40,906 bases of DNA from Solibacillus sp. FSL W7-1464 (GTDB lineage Bacteria; Bacillota; Bacilli; Bacillales_A; Planococcaceae), in the NCBI RefSeq assembly GCF_038004425.1, contig NZ_JBBORC010000002.1:1-40906 (forward strand), read 5' to 3'. The notes beneath the pieces are model-generated. The model was not told the DNA's origin and ran no database searches. It saw only the letters and a program-made list of their open reading frames with translations. A program made the translations under genes and the position numbers. Positions 15,810 to 25,080 of the stretch are shown here, in pieces; position 1 is the first letter of the stretch; each line of letters opens with the position of its first letter.

Positions 15810-15854
15810 GGTTAACTGGTTAACCTATTGGTATTACTGTATTTATAAGTTAAC
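15810..15854 (+). promoter_or_regulatory. Three-box GTTAAC operator before the EssB-like gene
   Basis: GGTTAACTGGTTAACC at 15810-15825 contains GTTAAC at 15811 and 15819; a third box is at 15849-15854. The same 16-mer and nearly the same third-box spacing occur before the coiled-coil gene at 28.9 kb. A weak promoter (TTAACC, 17 nt, TTATAA) could lie between the pair and the third box. Confidence 0.6.
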
Positions 15855-15885
15855 CATTTATTTTAAATCGTTAGGAGGTGCTAGT

Positions 15886-17244
15886 ATGAGTGCGACCAAG
15901 ATTTACAATTTTTCATTTGGCAGCATTAAATTAACACGTGAACTAGCCCAATTTACGATCCATCGTAATGAATTTAGTTATGACCGATTGGAAGAAGTCG
16001 AACAGTTTTTACGCGATACACGGAATGATGCGTTTCTATCATTTCGAAGTATTGAGGAGAATGAAGGGCATGTCGTCATGACTTTTCATTTTGTAGAGCA
16101 CTTGAAGCCCATTGTGGCGATTAAACAGGAGGCTTATGTTGTAAAGCTTGCTATTGCCCAAGCGATATTACTTGATGAGATTGTGACGAAGACTTCAAGC
16201 TTCGTTAGCTTGCATCCTGCAACGGTGTATTATCATCCGATGTCGACGATTCGTTACGGCTACCGAGCGAACCGACAAATGCCACGTGAGGAAAAATATA
16301 CGCATTTACAGCGCTACAAGGCATTAATCTTAACGATTTTAACAAATCAACCATATGAAAAATGCTTAGAAGAGCCTGAGTATTTAACGAAGCGTGCGAA
16401 TGATTTGGTGCATTCGATTTTACAGGCACAAACAATTGAAGACATGCAGCTCTTATTAACCGAAGCTTATGACTTCGTAGCGTATCATACCGTGCAGACA
16501 CAAACAGCTGAACGGAAGATATGGCGTTCTCGTATGATTTTAGGTGTTGTTTTAACAGCGTTACTTGGCTTAGTTGGTACCTTCTATGTAAAGCAAGATG
16601 CTAATGAACAGCAAGCAGAGGCTCTTTCGACACTAACAAAAGATTATGAGCAGAAGCAGTTACGGCAAGAGGCACAGACATTATTTGCTGACGAACAATT
16701 TGAGGAGTCCATTCCGTTATTTTTTGAACTAGGGGATTCTTCAAAAGAAGTGGCAACTAAGTTAATAGAGGAGGAAGAATGGCAACTTGCACTTGATACG
16801 GAGCCAGCCGTTTTAGAGGAAATCATCACCGCTTTATATGAGCAGGGAGAGGAGAAAGAGCTCCTTGATTTGACACTTTCACAAGGGGAATCTGCGTACT
16901 CGCAAAAGCTCGCACATGAAAAAGCTATTGTCAGTTATGATGCAGCACAAATGTCAGCCGATTTACCGTTTATTTCAGACGAACAGACGTTAAAGCGTAT
17001 GGGGCAAACATTTGTGAAAAACGGTGATATGGCAGGTGCTCGGGAAATACTCAATAAGACGCAGGATGCCGAGCTGAAGCGTGCGATTGAACTCACACAG
17101 GCGGAGAGTGAGCTTGTCGTAGCGAAGGAAAAATTAATAGCTCTCGAATCTGAGAATTCAGCAAACAAGGCCGATCAATTGAAGGTACAGCAAACGAAAA
17201 TTCAAGAATTGGAGGCGAAAATTCAAGGGTTAAAGGGAGGCTAA
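15886..17244 (+). CDS. EssB/YukC-like (TrsF-like) membrane protein
   Basis: 452 residues. The N-terminal half (1-210) resembles the pseudokinase-like domain of EssB/YukC, including YYHPMSTIRYGYRANRQMP. One membrane helix lies at about 216-235 (MILGVVLTALLGLVGTFYV), and a TPR-like then coiled-coil C-terminal half follows. EssB is a core part of type VII secretion, and related proteins occur in Gram-positive conjugation operons; a bridging role across the membrane is inferred. ATG 15886 follows TTAGGAGGTG. The longer frame from 15808 would run through the operator and is not used. A separate promoter/operator region precedes it, so this gene and those after it may form a sub-operon. Confidence 0.7.
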   Translation: MSATKIYNFSFGSIKLTRELAQFTIHRNEFSYDRLEEVEQFLRDTRNDAFLSFRSIEENEGHVVMTFHFVEHLKPIVAIKQEAYVVKLAIAQAILLDEIVTKTSSFVSLHPATVYYHPMSTIRYGYRANRQMPREEKYTHLQRYKALILTILTNQPYEKCLEEPEYLTKRANDLVHSILQAQTIEDMQLLLTEAYDFVAYHTVQTQTAERKIWRSRMILGVVLTALLGLVGTFYVKQDANEQQAEALSTLTKDYEQKQLRQEAQTLFADEQFEESIPLFFELGDSSKEVATKLIEEEEWQLALDTEPAVLEEIITALYEQGEEKELLDLTLSQGESAYSQKLAHEKAIVSYDAAQMSADLPFISDEQTLKRMGQTFVKNGDMAGAREILNKTQDAELKRAIELTQAESELVVAKEKLIALESENSANKADQLKVQQTKIQELEAKIQGLKGG

Positions 17245-17248
17245 GTCG

Positions 17249-18280
17249 ATGAAATTTTTAATGGCGAAGCTTTTATTTTCACAAGGTGGTCGGAAGTTGT
17301 TGTGGCTTGTATTTGCACCGTTCTTTTTGTTTTTCATCCTCATTTTAGCTTTTGTTGCAGAGGATATGAAGCCACCAACAGGGCAATACACCATCGGCAG
17401 CCAACTGTCGCAAGCTGTTTTGCAGTATGAGGAAATAGTGCACGGTGCACTTTTAGAATATGAGTTAGAAGAGCATACACCATTAGTGCTTGCCATTATG
17501 ATGCAGGAAAGCGGTGGTACAGCTTCACTCGATGTGATGCAGGCGAGTGAGTCCATTGGATTGCCACCGAATACGATTACAGATCCCGTTTATTCCATTG
17601 AAGTTGGTGTTGCACATTTTGAAAAGGTACTCGCGAAACGAGAGCGCTTAGGCGTCGATTTAGACACAGCCATTCAAAGCTATAATTACGGTTCGGGTTA
17701 TATGGATTTTGTTGCAGCCAATGGTGGTAAGCATTCAGCAGCATTAGCCCAAACGTTTTCAGAGCAGCAAGCTGATAAGCTCGGTTGGTCGAGCTATGGT
17801 GACCCTGAGTATGTCGCTCACGTGAAGCGTTATGTTGGAACGATGCGAGAGGGTGAAGTCATTGACATTGCAAATGCCTCGGCAAATTTTCAAGTCGTGT
17901 ATGAAACGATGGTTCAATTTGACGGTTATCCGTACACGTTTGGCGGGATGAGCCCGACGACGTCCTTTGATTGCTCCGGCTTGATGATGTGGGCATTTCG
18001 GAAAATTGGTGTGAATTTACCTCGTACTGCTCAGGAACAATACAATGTGTCGCAAAAAATTACGGCTGATGAATTGCAGCCCGGCGACTTCATATTTTTC
18101 ACCGGCACGTACAATGCAGGCAGACCCGTGACCCATATCGGTATGTATGTGGGGAATGGCAAAATGTTTGATGCGAACGGTGGTGGGATTGGTTTCACCG
18201 ATTTAAATGATCCGTACTGGCAGGCGCATTTATACGGTTATGGTCGTGTCGTTAATTTTGCGGGAGGTGAGGGAGGATGA
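17249..18280 (+). CDS. VirB1-like cell-wall hydrolase, lysozyme-like plus NlpC/P60
   Basis: 343 residues. One membrane helix at about 18-37 leaves the rest outside. Residues about 65-200 form a lysozyme-like domain (LAIMMQESGG with the catalytic Glu, then IQSYNYGSGY). Residues about 215-335 form an NlpC/P60 peptidase with Cys in SFDCSGLM near 242 and His in VTHIGMYVG near 294. Together they cut glycan and peptide links to open peptidoglycan for the transfer channel. GGGAGG precedes ATG, and the next gene overlaps by 4 nt (ATGA). Confidence 0.92.
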   Translation: MKFLMAKLLFSQGGRKLLWLVFAPFFLFFILILAFVAEDMKPPTGQYTIGSQLSQAVLQYEEIVHGALLEYELEEHTPLVLAIMMQESGGTASLDVMQASESIGLPPNTITDPVYSIEVGVAHFEKVLAKRERLGVDLDTAIQSYNYGSGYMDFVAANGGKHSAALAQTFSEQQADKLGWSSYGDPEYVAHVKRYVGTMREGEVIDIANASANFQVVYETMVQFDGYPYTFGGMSPTTSFDCSGLMMWAFRKIGVNLPRTAQEQYNVSQKITADELQPGDFIFFTGTYNAGRPVTHIGMYVGNGKMFDANGGGIGFTDLNDPYWQAHLYGYGRVVNFAGGEGG

Positions 18281-18831
18281 GGCAAGGGATTGTTTTCGGC
18301 GTACTGTTACTCATCATTTTGATATTAGCAGGTTCCGTCGTTGTTTTTGTGAATGATAAGCAAGCTTTAAAGGAAACGATTGAGCGAAAGAATGAGGAAC
18401 TGGAGGCACTCACTTTAGAAAATGAAGAGCTTTCGGCGGTTACAGGCTTTCAAGTTACAGGCGAGGAAGTACAGTTTGTCGAAAAGGTATTTAGCGTTTA
18501 TTTGAACTATGACAATGAATCGTATGTGACCCGTTTTAATGAAATGTCAAATTTTGTCGAATTAAGTGTACTGAACAAGCTCAAAGGTGCATCCTCTCTT
18601 GCAGCACCTGTTGTGAAAATGAAAAATGAGCTAGAAGAAGTGCAGGTTTATATGAATCCAGCCGTGCCTCATACGTTTTTAGTGTATACGACGACGAATT
18701 ACTATTTAGACGGTGCGCTTGTGAATCATGGCAGTCAATTGTATGAGGTACAAGCTCTAAGAGACGAGGAACGGTACGTGATTGGTGAATTTAAAGTTAT
18801 TGGCAACATGACGGAGGTAGACGGTGTATGA
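18277..18831 (+). CDS. VirB8/TcpC-like membrane-anchored transfer protein
   Basis: 184 residues: a membrane helix at about 5-25, a short coiled coil (LKETIERKNEELEALTLENEEL), then an extracellular alpha/beta domain of about 125 residues. Its pattern (FVEKVFSVYLNYDNESY...YVIGEFKV) fits the NTF2-like fold of VirB8/TcpC scaffold proteins. It overlaps both neighbours by 4 nt, so translation is coupled. The call rests on topology and context; no catalytic motif is expected. Confidence 0.65.
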   Translation: MRQGIVFGVLLLIILILAGSVVVFVNDKQALKETIERKNEELEALTLENEELSAVTGFQVTGEEVQFVEKVFSVYLNYDNESYVTRFNEMSNFVELSVLNKLKGASSLAAPVVKMKNELEEVQVYMNPAVPHTFLVYTTTNYYLDGALVNHGSQLYEVQALRDEERYVIGEFKVIGNMTEVDGV

Positions 18832-19244
18832 AGAAACTTCTTTGGTTTCTCGTTAGTTTCCTTCTCTTTGAAGTGGTTATTATATTTTTCGTTGATTTAA
18901 TTTTATTGCTAGGTGAATTGAAGCTCGCTATTACGACAGAGGCGCTGTTTGTGAGTATAAAAGAGGTTTTGTTTCATCCAATCCAAACGATTGAAGGCTA
19001 TGTGACGAATAGAAATCCTTTATTCATCTTGTTAACGCTCCTAAATTTAGTGTATAGCGCCTTTATTCAAATTCGGCGTAAACAGAAGAAAGAGGGCTGG
19101 GATATTCACGAGAAAAATGCGTATCACGGCTCGGCACGTTGGGCGAAGGAGAAGGAAATATTAGATGGCAATTTTATTGCAAAATCAGAGAAGGATGTAC
19201 GTGAAACATTTTTACAGTCACTTAAAGGGCGTGATGTAAAGTGA
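18828..19244 (+). CDS. Membrane part of a split VirD4 coupling protein (TrsJ-like)
   Basis: 138 residues with two membrane helices (about 4-28 and 65-83). They are followed by GSARWAKEKEIL, the segment that in single-chain VirD4/TraG proteins lies between the membrane helices and the ATPase domain. The ATPase follows as a separate gene overlapping by 4 nt. This pair therefore looks like a coupling protein divided in two, presumably assembling again in the membrane. Confidence 0.7.
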   Translation: MKKLLWFLVSFLLFEVVIIFFVDLILLLGELKLAITTEALFVSIKEVLFHPIQTIEGYVTNRNPLFILLTLLNLVYSAFIQIRRKQKKEGWDIHEKNAYHGSARWAKEKEILDGNFIAKSEKDVRETFLQSLKGRDVK

Positions 19245-20788
19245 ATGGCACTATTTTAGGTATTTACAATAAAAAAGTGTTAATCCAGCCAAATGAATCA
19301 AAGCCGAACCGAAATATTATGGTCGTTGGTGGACCTGGGAGTTATAAAACGCAGTCCTTTGTTATGACGAATGTTTTATATGAAACCGAGAACAGCATTG
19401 TCATAACAGATCCAAAGGCTGAGGTGTACGAGAAAACGGCAGCGATTAAAGAGGCACAGGGCTACGAGGTACACGTCATTAATTTTATGAACATGCAGGC
19501 GAGCGACCGGCATAATCCACTTGATTATGTGCGTAAGGAAACGCAGGCGACCACAGTTGCGACGAAGATGGTTGATAGTGCCAATAAAGACGGTAAGCGA
19601 GACGTTTGGTATTACTCGCAGCGTGCACTCTTAAAAGCACTCATTTTATACGCTATTCATGAATTAGAGCCGAAGCACCGCAATATGCGTGGGTTATTAG
19701 AGTTTTTGCAAACGTTTGATACCGAGGATGGTCACGGGGACAGTGACCTCGACAAACAATTTTTACAGCTTGATTTTAAGCATCCAGCAAGACGAGCTTA
19801 CGAGCTAGGTTATAAAAAAGCGAAGCAGGAAATGCAGGGCAGTATTATTGTGTCGCTCCTTACGACCATTTCTGACTACATTGATAGCGAAGTGGCTGAA
19901 TTTACGAGTTTCAGCGATTTTCATTTGATGGATATCGGGCAGAAGAAAATGATGCTGTACGTCATTATTCCATTGATGGACCAGTCGTGGCAGAGCTTAG
20001 TGAACTTGTTCTTTAGTCAGTTATTTAATGAATTGTACGAGCTAGCAGCACTGCACCATGCGAGATTGCCACGGAACGTGAACTTTATTTTAGATGAGTT
20101 TGTCAATCTCGGGAAGTTTGATAATTACGAGGAATTTTTAGCAACGTGTCGTGGTTACGGCATTAGTGTTGCGACGATTATTCAAACGATTTCGCAGCTT
20201 CAGGATCGTTACGGCGATAAAAAGGCAGAGTCCATTTTAGGGAACTGCGGGATTAAATTATGCTTGAACGCTGCCAATCGGACAACGGCTACTTATTTTA
20301 AGGACTTGCTTGATAAAACGACCGTTAAAGTAGATACAGAATCTGAATCGAAGCAGTATGGTAAGGAAAATCGGACGAGTAGCATGAGCGAAAATGAGAG
20401 CTTTGCTGCACGTGATTTAATGACAGCAGGGGAAATTATGCAAATGCCGGCTGATATGGGCATCATTTTATTTCAGCATAAGCCACCAATTCAAGTAAAG
20501 AAAGCCTTTCAGTTTCAATTGTTCCCTGGTGTAACGGAAAAATATGAGGTCAGTCAGTTTGGCTATCATGCAAAGCCTTCAGCAGAGCAACTACAAAAGT
20601 TGACGCTCGCTCAGCAAGCATTTGAGGAAGATATTGCGAAAAAGGCAGTAGCGAAGCAAACTGAGCAGGAACAGTTAGAGAAGGACTTTTTCGGCTTTGA
20701 AGTCGTGGAGCAGGAGGTCACATTTGAGAGTGCAATGGAGGAATTAAACGGTGACTTAAATATTTCAGGAAGTGAGCCTAATAAATGA
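19241..20788 (+). CDS. VirD4/TrsK-family coupling ATPase
   Basis: 515 residues. Walker A VVGGPGSYKTQS begins near residue 28, unusually close to the N-terminus because the membrane part is a separate gene. ITDPKAEVYEKT and Walker B FILDEFVNLG near residue 283 are typical of TraG/VirD4. It receives the relaxase-DNA complex and feeds it to the channel. The start is GTG overlapping the previous stop. A long C-terminal tail after about residue 430 is acidic and may read substrates. Confidence 0.92.
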   Translation: MNGTILGIYNKKVLIQPNESKPNRNIMVVGGPGSYKTQSFVMTNVLYETENSIVITDPKAEVYEKTAAIKEAQGYEVHVINFMNMQASDRHNPLDYVRKETQATTVATKMVDSANKDGKRDVWYYSQRALLKALILYAIHELEPKHRNMRGLLEFLQTFDTEDGHGDSDLDKQFLQLDFKHPARRAYELGYKKAKQEMQGSIIVSLLTTISDYIDSEVAEFTSFSDFHLMDIGQKKMMLYVIIPLMDQSWQSLVNLFFSQLFNELYELAALHHARLPRNVNFILDEFVNLGKFDNYEEFLATCRGYGISVATIIQTISQLQDRYGDKKAESILGNCGIKLCLNAANRTTATYFKDLLDKTTVKVDTESESKQYGKENRTSSMSENESFAARDLMTAGEIMQMPADMGIILFQHKPPIQVKKAFQFQLFPGVTEKYEVSQFGYHAKPSAEQLQKLTLAQQAFEEDIAKKAVAKQTEQEQLEKDFFGFEVVEQEVTFESAMEELNGDLNISGSEPNK

Positions 20789-20799
20789 GGTGAGCTGTA

Positions 20800-21636
20800 G
20801 TGAATTTCATTCAAGATAAAGTTATGGATATGTTAAATGAATGGTTAAATGATTTACTGACAGCGGTTTTTAAGTTTTTAGCAGAGGTGCTATTTAACCA
20901 TGAGGCGCTCAGTGGCTTGTTTTTAGATGTGTATCGCATTTTTGCTGTTTTTGGTGGTGTGTTACTTGTGGCGATTGTGCTGTTTCGAATATTGAATGCC
21001 ATGTTAAATGAAGCGACCAATAATGAAAGTAATATTGCTGAAATTATCGTTAGTGCATTAAAGGCAAGCGTCATGGTGTTTTTATTACCGGTTATTTTGT
21101 ATTTTGTGGTGAAAGAAATTCTGTACCCATTAATGGAGTATATGTTTGTTGAAATTGCTGGCAGCTCCTCAGACATCATTACGAATTCAATTGAATCTTC
21201 CATGGTCGTAGATGTGTTTGGATCGGGCACGATGGCAATTACGTTACTGCTACTATTTTTAGTTGTCGTGTTTATCGTTTTCACGTTCAAAATTTGCGTG
21301 TACCATGTGGACCTCATTATTTTAGAGATATTTAGTGTCTTTGCAGCGATTACCATTGCGACTGAAAACTATGATTTTAGTGAAGTGTGGTGGCGTGAAT
21401 TTTTAAGCCAGATTGTTAGTATCGTGACGCAAGTGCTACTCATGGCAGCCATTGTCCAGTTGCTCGCTAACTTTGATAGTTGGTACGACTTCATGTTAAT
21501 CATCGGTTGCGGTGTATTAATTATTCGTGGTCCTAGTGTACTTCGTTCTATGTGGTATTCAAGTGGAGGTGCCAAAGGAGGGATTTCTCTTGGAAAGTCA
21601 GCTACCCGTATTTCGATGATGCGACTTTTAAAATAG
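20800..21636 (+). CDS. VirB6/TrsL-like polytopic membrane protein
   Basis: 278 residues with about six hydrophobic helices (for instance FAVFGGVLLVAIVLFRIL, SVMVFLLPVILYFVV, ITLLLLFLVVVFIVFTF) and a polar basic C-terminus. The topology and the place after the coupling ATPase match VirB6-like channel subunits of Gram-positive conjugation systems. The start is GTG with GAGGTGAG upstream. Confidence 0.75.
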   Translation: MNFIQDKVMDMLNEWLNDLLTAVFKFLAEVLFNHEALSGLFLDVYRIFAVFGGVLLVAIVLFRILNAMLNEATNNESNIAEIIVSALKASVMVFLLPVILYFVVKEILYPLMEYMFVEIAGSSSDIITNSIESSMVVDVFGSGTMAITLLLLFLVVVFIVFTFKICVYHVDLIILEIFSVFAAITIATENYDFSEVWWREFLSQIVSIVTQVLLMAAIVQLLANFDSWYDFMLIIGCGVLIIRGPSVLRSMWYSSGGAKGGISLGKSATRISMMRLLK

Positions 21637-21652
21637 ATAGGAGGCTAAGGTG

Positions 21653-22006
21653 ATGAAGTGGATGCGTGTGTTGCCTATTATATTATTAACGTTTTTATTA
21701 GTAGCTTGTGGGGATAGTCAATTGAATTTAGAGGGTGAATGGGATGCAAACGGATCTGATGGTGTAGCAGGTTCTTTTGATTTTAAAGACAATGATTTGT
21801 TAACAATGGATTTTGGAGCTATGAAATTTTCTTATGAATGGGAAGTAGAAGGAAATCAATTGCATATTGTTGATAAAAAAGATGGAGAAGTAAAAAGAGA
21901 TTATTTTTATGAAATTGAACAGCAAGATAAAGATAATGTTACTTTGTATGAGCTAGATGAAGACGGTAAGCGAGTGGAAGGTGCAACGATTAAGCTTAGT
22001 AAATAA
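21653..22006 (+). CDS. Small lipoprotein in the transfer operon
   Basis: 117 residues: a lipoprotein signal ending LLVAC with the Cys at about 19, followed by a short beta-rich domain (LNLEGEWDANGSDG..., YEWEVEGNQLHIVDK), a pattern seen in lipocalin-like DUF domains. ATG 21653 follows GGAGG. It is probably anchored on the outer membrane face; surface exclusion or wall-related support of transfer are possible roles, neither shown. Confidence 0.75.
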   Translation: MKWMRVLPIILLTFLLVACGDSQLNLEGEWDANGSDGVAGSFDFKDNDLLTMDFGAMKFSYEWEVEGNQLHIVDKKDGEVKRDYFYEIEQQDKDNVTLYELDEDGKRVEGATIKLSK

Positions 22007-22032
22007 AATATACTTGATAAAAGTATAAATAA

Positions 22033-22079
22033 CAAAAGTAGAAATATATACCTTTCAAAAGTGGAAATTTCTACTTTTG
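22033..22079. repeat. Two dispersed-palindrome copies before 22103
   Basis: A degenerate copy at 22033-22056 (CAAAAGTAGAAA then TATATACCTTTC) is followed by a good one at 22056-22079 (CAAAAGTGGAAA then TTTCTACTTTTG). They lie just upstream of the ribosome site of the small gene at 22103. Confidence 0.75.
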
Positions 22080-22102
22080 AAATAAAGAAGGAGGTTGGAG
22101 AA

Positions 22103-22282
22103 ATGTATCGACGTGAAGAAGTGGAGTTTAGTGATAAGCCGATTTACCGTGATAAGCGTGATTTACTGACGATTGTAGAAGTACCAGATTTACTTTCATA
22201 CGACATTGTTGCGTATTTAGAAGTGCCATTTGAAAACGAACAGCGTTATGTGCCTTTATATCAAAAGCGAGGTGAGGCGTAA
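22103..22282 (+). CDS. Small conserved-looking protein upstream of the ArdC-like gene
   Basis: 59 residues (MYRREEVEFSDKPIYRDK...), hydrophilic, not recognised. AAGGAGGTTGG lies 5 nt before ATG 22103. The stop codon TAA overlaps the ATG of the next gene (TAATG), so the two are translationally coupled. Dispersed palindromes lie directly upstream. Confidence 0.65.
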   Translation: MYRREEVEFSDKPIYRDKRDLLTIVEVPDLLSYDIVAYLEVPFENEQRYVPLYQKRGEA

Positions 22283-23787
22283 TGCCTTTACGACCTAACT
22301 CATATGAGGAACGTACAAAAGAGCTTACGACAAGGCTTGAAGAACAGCTGACGCAATTTGCGAACCAAGCTGAATTTAAGCGGTACTTAACTTTCATGGC
22401 AAGTATGCGCCAGTATTCGGTAGATAACCAAATTCTCATTTTTATGCAAAATCCGAAAGCCACTTATGTTGCTGGCTTTCAAGCATGGAAAAAGCATGAG
22501 CGTTATGTAGAAAAAGGGGAGAAGGGTATTCAAATTCGTGCCCCTATTTTTGAGCAGCAGCCAGTACTCGACCCGAAAACAAAGCAACCTGTTTATGAAA
22601 ACGGCGAGCTAAAGCTGGAGAACGTCTTAGTTCGATATAAATGGGTAACGGTTTTTGACATTGCCCAAACAGCAGGAGAGCCACTTAAAACGACTAGAGA
22701 TTTTGTAAATGAACGATTTCAAACCGATGAGGATGCCCAGAGGCTATACGATCAGTTTAAACATTATTTAAACCAATTTAAGCAGTTGCATGTTGCGGAG
22801 AAGACATATTCGATTCATGAAGAAGGGCGTGGTTACTTTGTGCCATCGACCAATGAAATTATCATTAATGCGAGTGAACATAATCCTGTTGCTAAATTAA
22901 GTACGCTTATTCATGAATTTGCTCATGCTCAGCTGCACGGGCGTAGCGGTGATTATCGTGAAGCAACACGTGCCCACAAGGAGGCGCAAGCAGAATCGAT
23001 TGCCTGTGCGACAATGGCGTATTTAGGCTTTGATACGAGCCATTTTTCATTAGGATATATTGCAACATGGGCAAAAGATACGGAATTAATGCGAAAGGCG
23101 TTATTTGAGATTCAGGCGACGCTTGAAAAGACGTTAGCCACGCTAGATGTTGTGCTATACCCACAACTGTATGAGCAATTAGAACAAATCATTCAGGAAC
23201 CAAAACTAGAAAGCAAGGCGGTTTCATTTGAGCGGTTGGCCAAACATTTACCAGCCCTTTCTTATGTAAAAGCGCCTAAAATTGCGATTGAAGTATTTGA
23301 TGCACGTTACAATGGCTTTGAAATCGCCAAGTACGACCGTCAAACGAAGCATTTAATGGACGAACGAGGAGAAGTCATTAATGAAGGCATGCTAAAAGAT
23401 AAGGTCATTTTACTGATGAATGTGATTGACCCGCAACCAACAGCAGCGATGATGTATGAGAGCTTTTCAGAGCAATTCGCGTTGCGTGAAGTGCATATGC
23501 CTAAGCCAGTCATTGAGCTGTATCATAAGAAAACGGATGCACCGATTATTGGATTTAGCGAAGTGCGAGAGGCAAAAGCATCGTTTCTCCATGCAGCTGC
23601 ATCTGAAAATCAGACGGTGAGGGCTTATGTGTATGGGAAGGACGAGCTGAAGCATTTTAAGCCGGTGTTGGAGGGGGAAAGGGAGAGAATTGAGCGTGTG
23701 CAAAATCGAGAACGAACAGGAGACTTTGAAGAACCAGATGAATCAATTCCTAAGAAACGATATCAGACGAAGCTTTCAATGGATTAA
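22282..23787 (+). CDS. ArdC-like antirestriction protein with zincin domain
   Basis: 501 residues. The N-terminal 130 residues match the ArdC single-strand DNA-binding domain (FMASMRQYSVDNQILIFMQNPKATYVAGFQAWKK; EKGIQIRAP). A metallopeptidase follows with HEFAH in LIHEFAHAQLHG near residue 211 and a downstream EAQAESIACATMAYLG helix carrying the third ligand. LtrC/ArdC-like proteins ride on conjugative elements and protect incoming DNA from restriction. The C-terminal third has no domain I recognise. It ends the transfer operon, before a strong terminator. Confidence 0.85.
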   Translation: MPLRPNSYEERTKELTTRLEEQLTQFANQAEFKRYLTFMASMRQYSVDNQILIFMQNPKATYVAGFQAWKKHERYVEKGEKGIQIRAPIFEQQPVLDPKTKQPVYENGELKLENVLVRYKWVTVFDIAQTAGEPLKTTRDFVNERFQTDEDAQRLYDQFKHYLNQFKQLHVAEKTYSIHEEGRGYFVPSTNEIIINASEHNPVAKLSTLIHEFAHAQLHGRSGDYREATRAHKEAQAESIACATMAYLGFDTSHFSLGYIATWAKDTELMRKALFEIQATLEKTLATLDVVLYPQLYEQLEQIIQEPKLESKAVSFERLAKHLPALSYVKAPKIAIEVFDARYNGFEIAKYDRQTKHLMDERGEVINEGMLKDKVILLMNVIDPQPTAAMMYESFSEQFALREVHMPKPVIELYHKKTDAPIIGFSEVREAKASFLHAAASENQTVRAYVYGKDELKHFKPVLEGERERIERVQNRERTGDFEEPDESIPKKRYQTKLSMD

Positions 23788-23801
23788 TTGTTTTCTTAAT
23801 A

Positions 23802-23840
23802 GAGCCTTTAACTAATTAATTTGGTTAAAGGCTCGTTTTT
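23802..23840 (+). terminator. Terminator of the transfer operon
   Basis: GAGCCTTTAACTAA (23802-23815) pairs with TTGGTTAAAGGCTC (23821-23834), followed by GTTTTTT. The HEPN gene converges from the right. Confidence 0.85.
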
Positions 23841-23858
23841 TAAATTAAGTAATAAATT

Positions 23859-24977
23859 TTAATCAGTCCAGGGAAATGTTCTAGGGGTACTCATTTTATG
23901 ATCAACTTGATTTATCAGTTTTTGATTTATTTTAAGTTTCTCTGTAACAATCTCACTTGATAAGATATTTTTTTTAATGTATCCATCAAGTAATAATGAA
24001 GCAAAACATTGTGCTTCAACAGTTTGTAATCTCTCAAGGTCAAAAGGTATTGTTCCATAACTATGGGCAGCTTCATTTCTAAGGTCAAAGAGTTTATAGT
24101 AGAAATCTATATATGTAGTTTTACCTTTTACGAATTCGTCATCCGGATTTATACCAATTTCATTAATCCACTTTCGTTTATGTTCTAAAAAACGGTTTGC
24201 TTTTTCTTTGTTAGGGGGTTTACCTATTAATGCCTCGACACAGCGGCAAGCTTGAACAATAGCTGATTCAAAATCAGATATTATATTTGCTTGCTCCCAA
24301 ATTTTTGGTTCATGGCTTGGATGTTTTTTATATGGGAATCGATTTAACTCGCATATCAAACAACAATAATGTGTTTGCATAGATGTATAAAAGTTACTTA
24401 TGGCAGTATATGCTTTATCATCACGTAAAAGTAGCTCTATAATTGGAAAAAAGCTAGATAAGTCAGAGAGTTTCAATATATTACCATTCAATAAGCAGTG
24501 CCTGTCTAGTTCATCACAATCGTATATTTCTTGTTCTGAAATTGATTTATTAGAATCAAAATAATAACACCATTTATAATCTATTTCCATATTATGCTCA
24601 AAATCCGTTGAGTAAGCATATGCTAATTGAATAACTCTTCCGCTATTCTTCCAAAAGTTTTTTTCTTTTACACGAATAGAAACTTTAGAAACCAACGCAG
24701 TATATGTATCTTTAGTATGTGTCCATAAAAATAATTCTTCATCATCCCAGCCCATTAAATGTACAAAATCATTAACTTTAGGTTTAAAACTATTTTCAAA
24801 TTTTATTCCTTGTATGAAAGCATAATTGCAAACTTCATTTGGAATATCGATAGGGTAATATTCATCTAGAAATGCCTGCTTTTTGTTGCTGTATTCATTT
24901 AATTCTTCGATAAATTGAGCTAGGGTGCTTTCTAAATTATTAGCAATAATATTTTCTTTGTTTGATTCACTGGTCAT
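23859..24977 (-). CDS. HEPN-like protein, possible RNase
   Basis: 372 residues. A C-terminal helical domain (about 235-350) carries LFDLRNEAAHSYG, an R-x4-H motif of HEPN ribonucleases, preceded by helices with CRCVEALIG as in Apea/HEPN-type domains. The first 230 residues are aromatic-rich and of unknown fold. HEPN enzymes act in many phage-defence and toxin systems by cutting RNA. No clear antitoxin neighbour (MNT or small inhibitor) is adjacent. GAGGTG precedes the ATG. It stands alone, convergent to the transfer operon and divergent from the structured region at 25.1 kb. Confidence 0.6.
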   Translation of the reverse strand: MTSESNKENIIANNLESTLAQFIEELNEYSNKKQAFLDEYYPIDIPNEVCNYAFIQGIKFENSFKPKVNDFVHLMGWDDEELFLWTHTKDTYTALVSKVSIRVKEKNFWKNSGRVIQLAYAYSTDFEHNMEIDYKWCYYFDSNKSISEQEIYDCDELDRHCLLNGNILKLSDLSSFFPIIELLLRDDKAYTAISNFYTSMQTHYCCLICELNRFPYKKHPSHEPKIWEQANIISDFESAIVQACRCVEALIGKPPNKEKANRFLEHKRKWINEIGINPDDEFVKGKTTYIDFYYKLFDLRNEAAHSYGTIPFDLERLQTVEAQCFASLLLDGYIKKNILSSEIVTEKLKINQKLINQVDHKMSTPRTFPWTD

Positions 24978-25080
24978 ATATACACCTCATATCATAAATA
25001 TTTAAATCTCTATAAGTACTTATTTATACATTTTGATTATTTTCCCTTTTTTAATGATAAATTTTGCGCCTACACTACCC

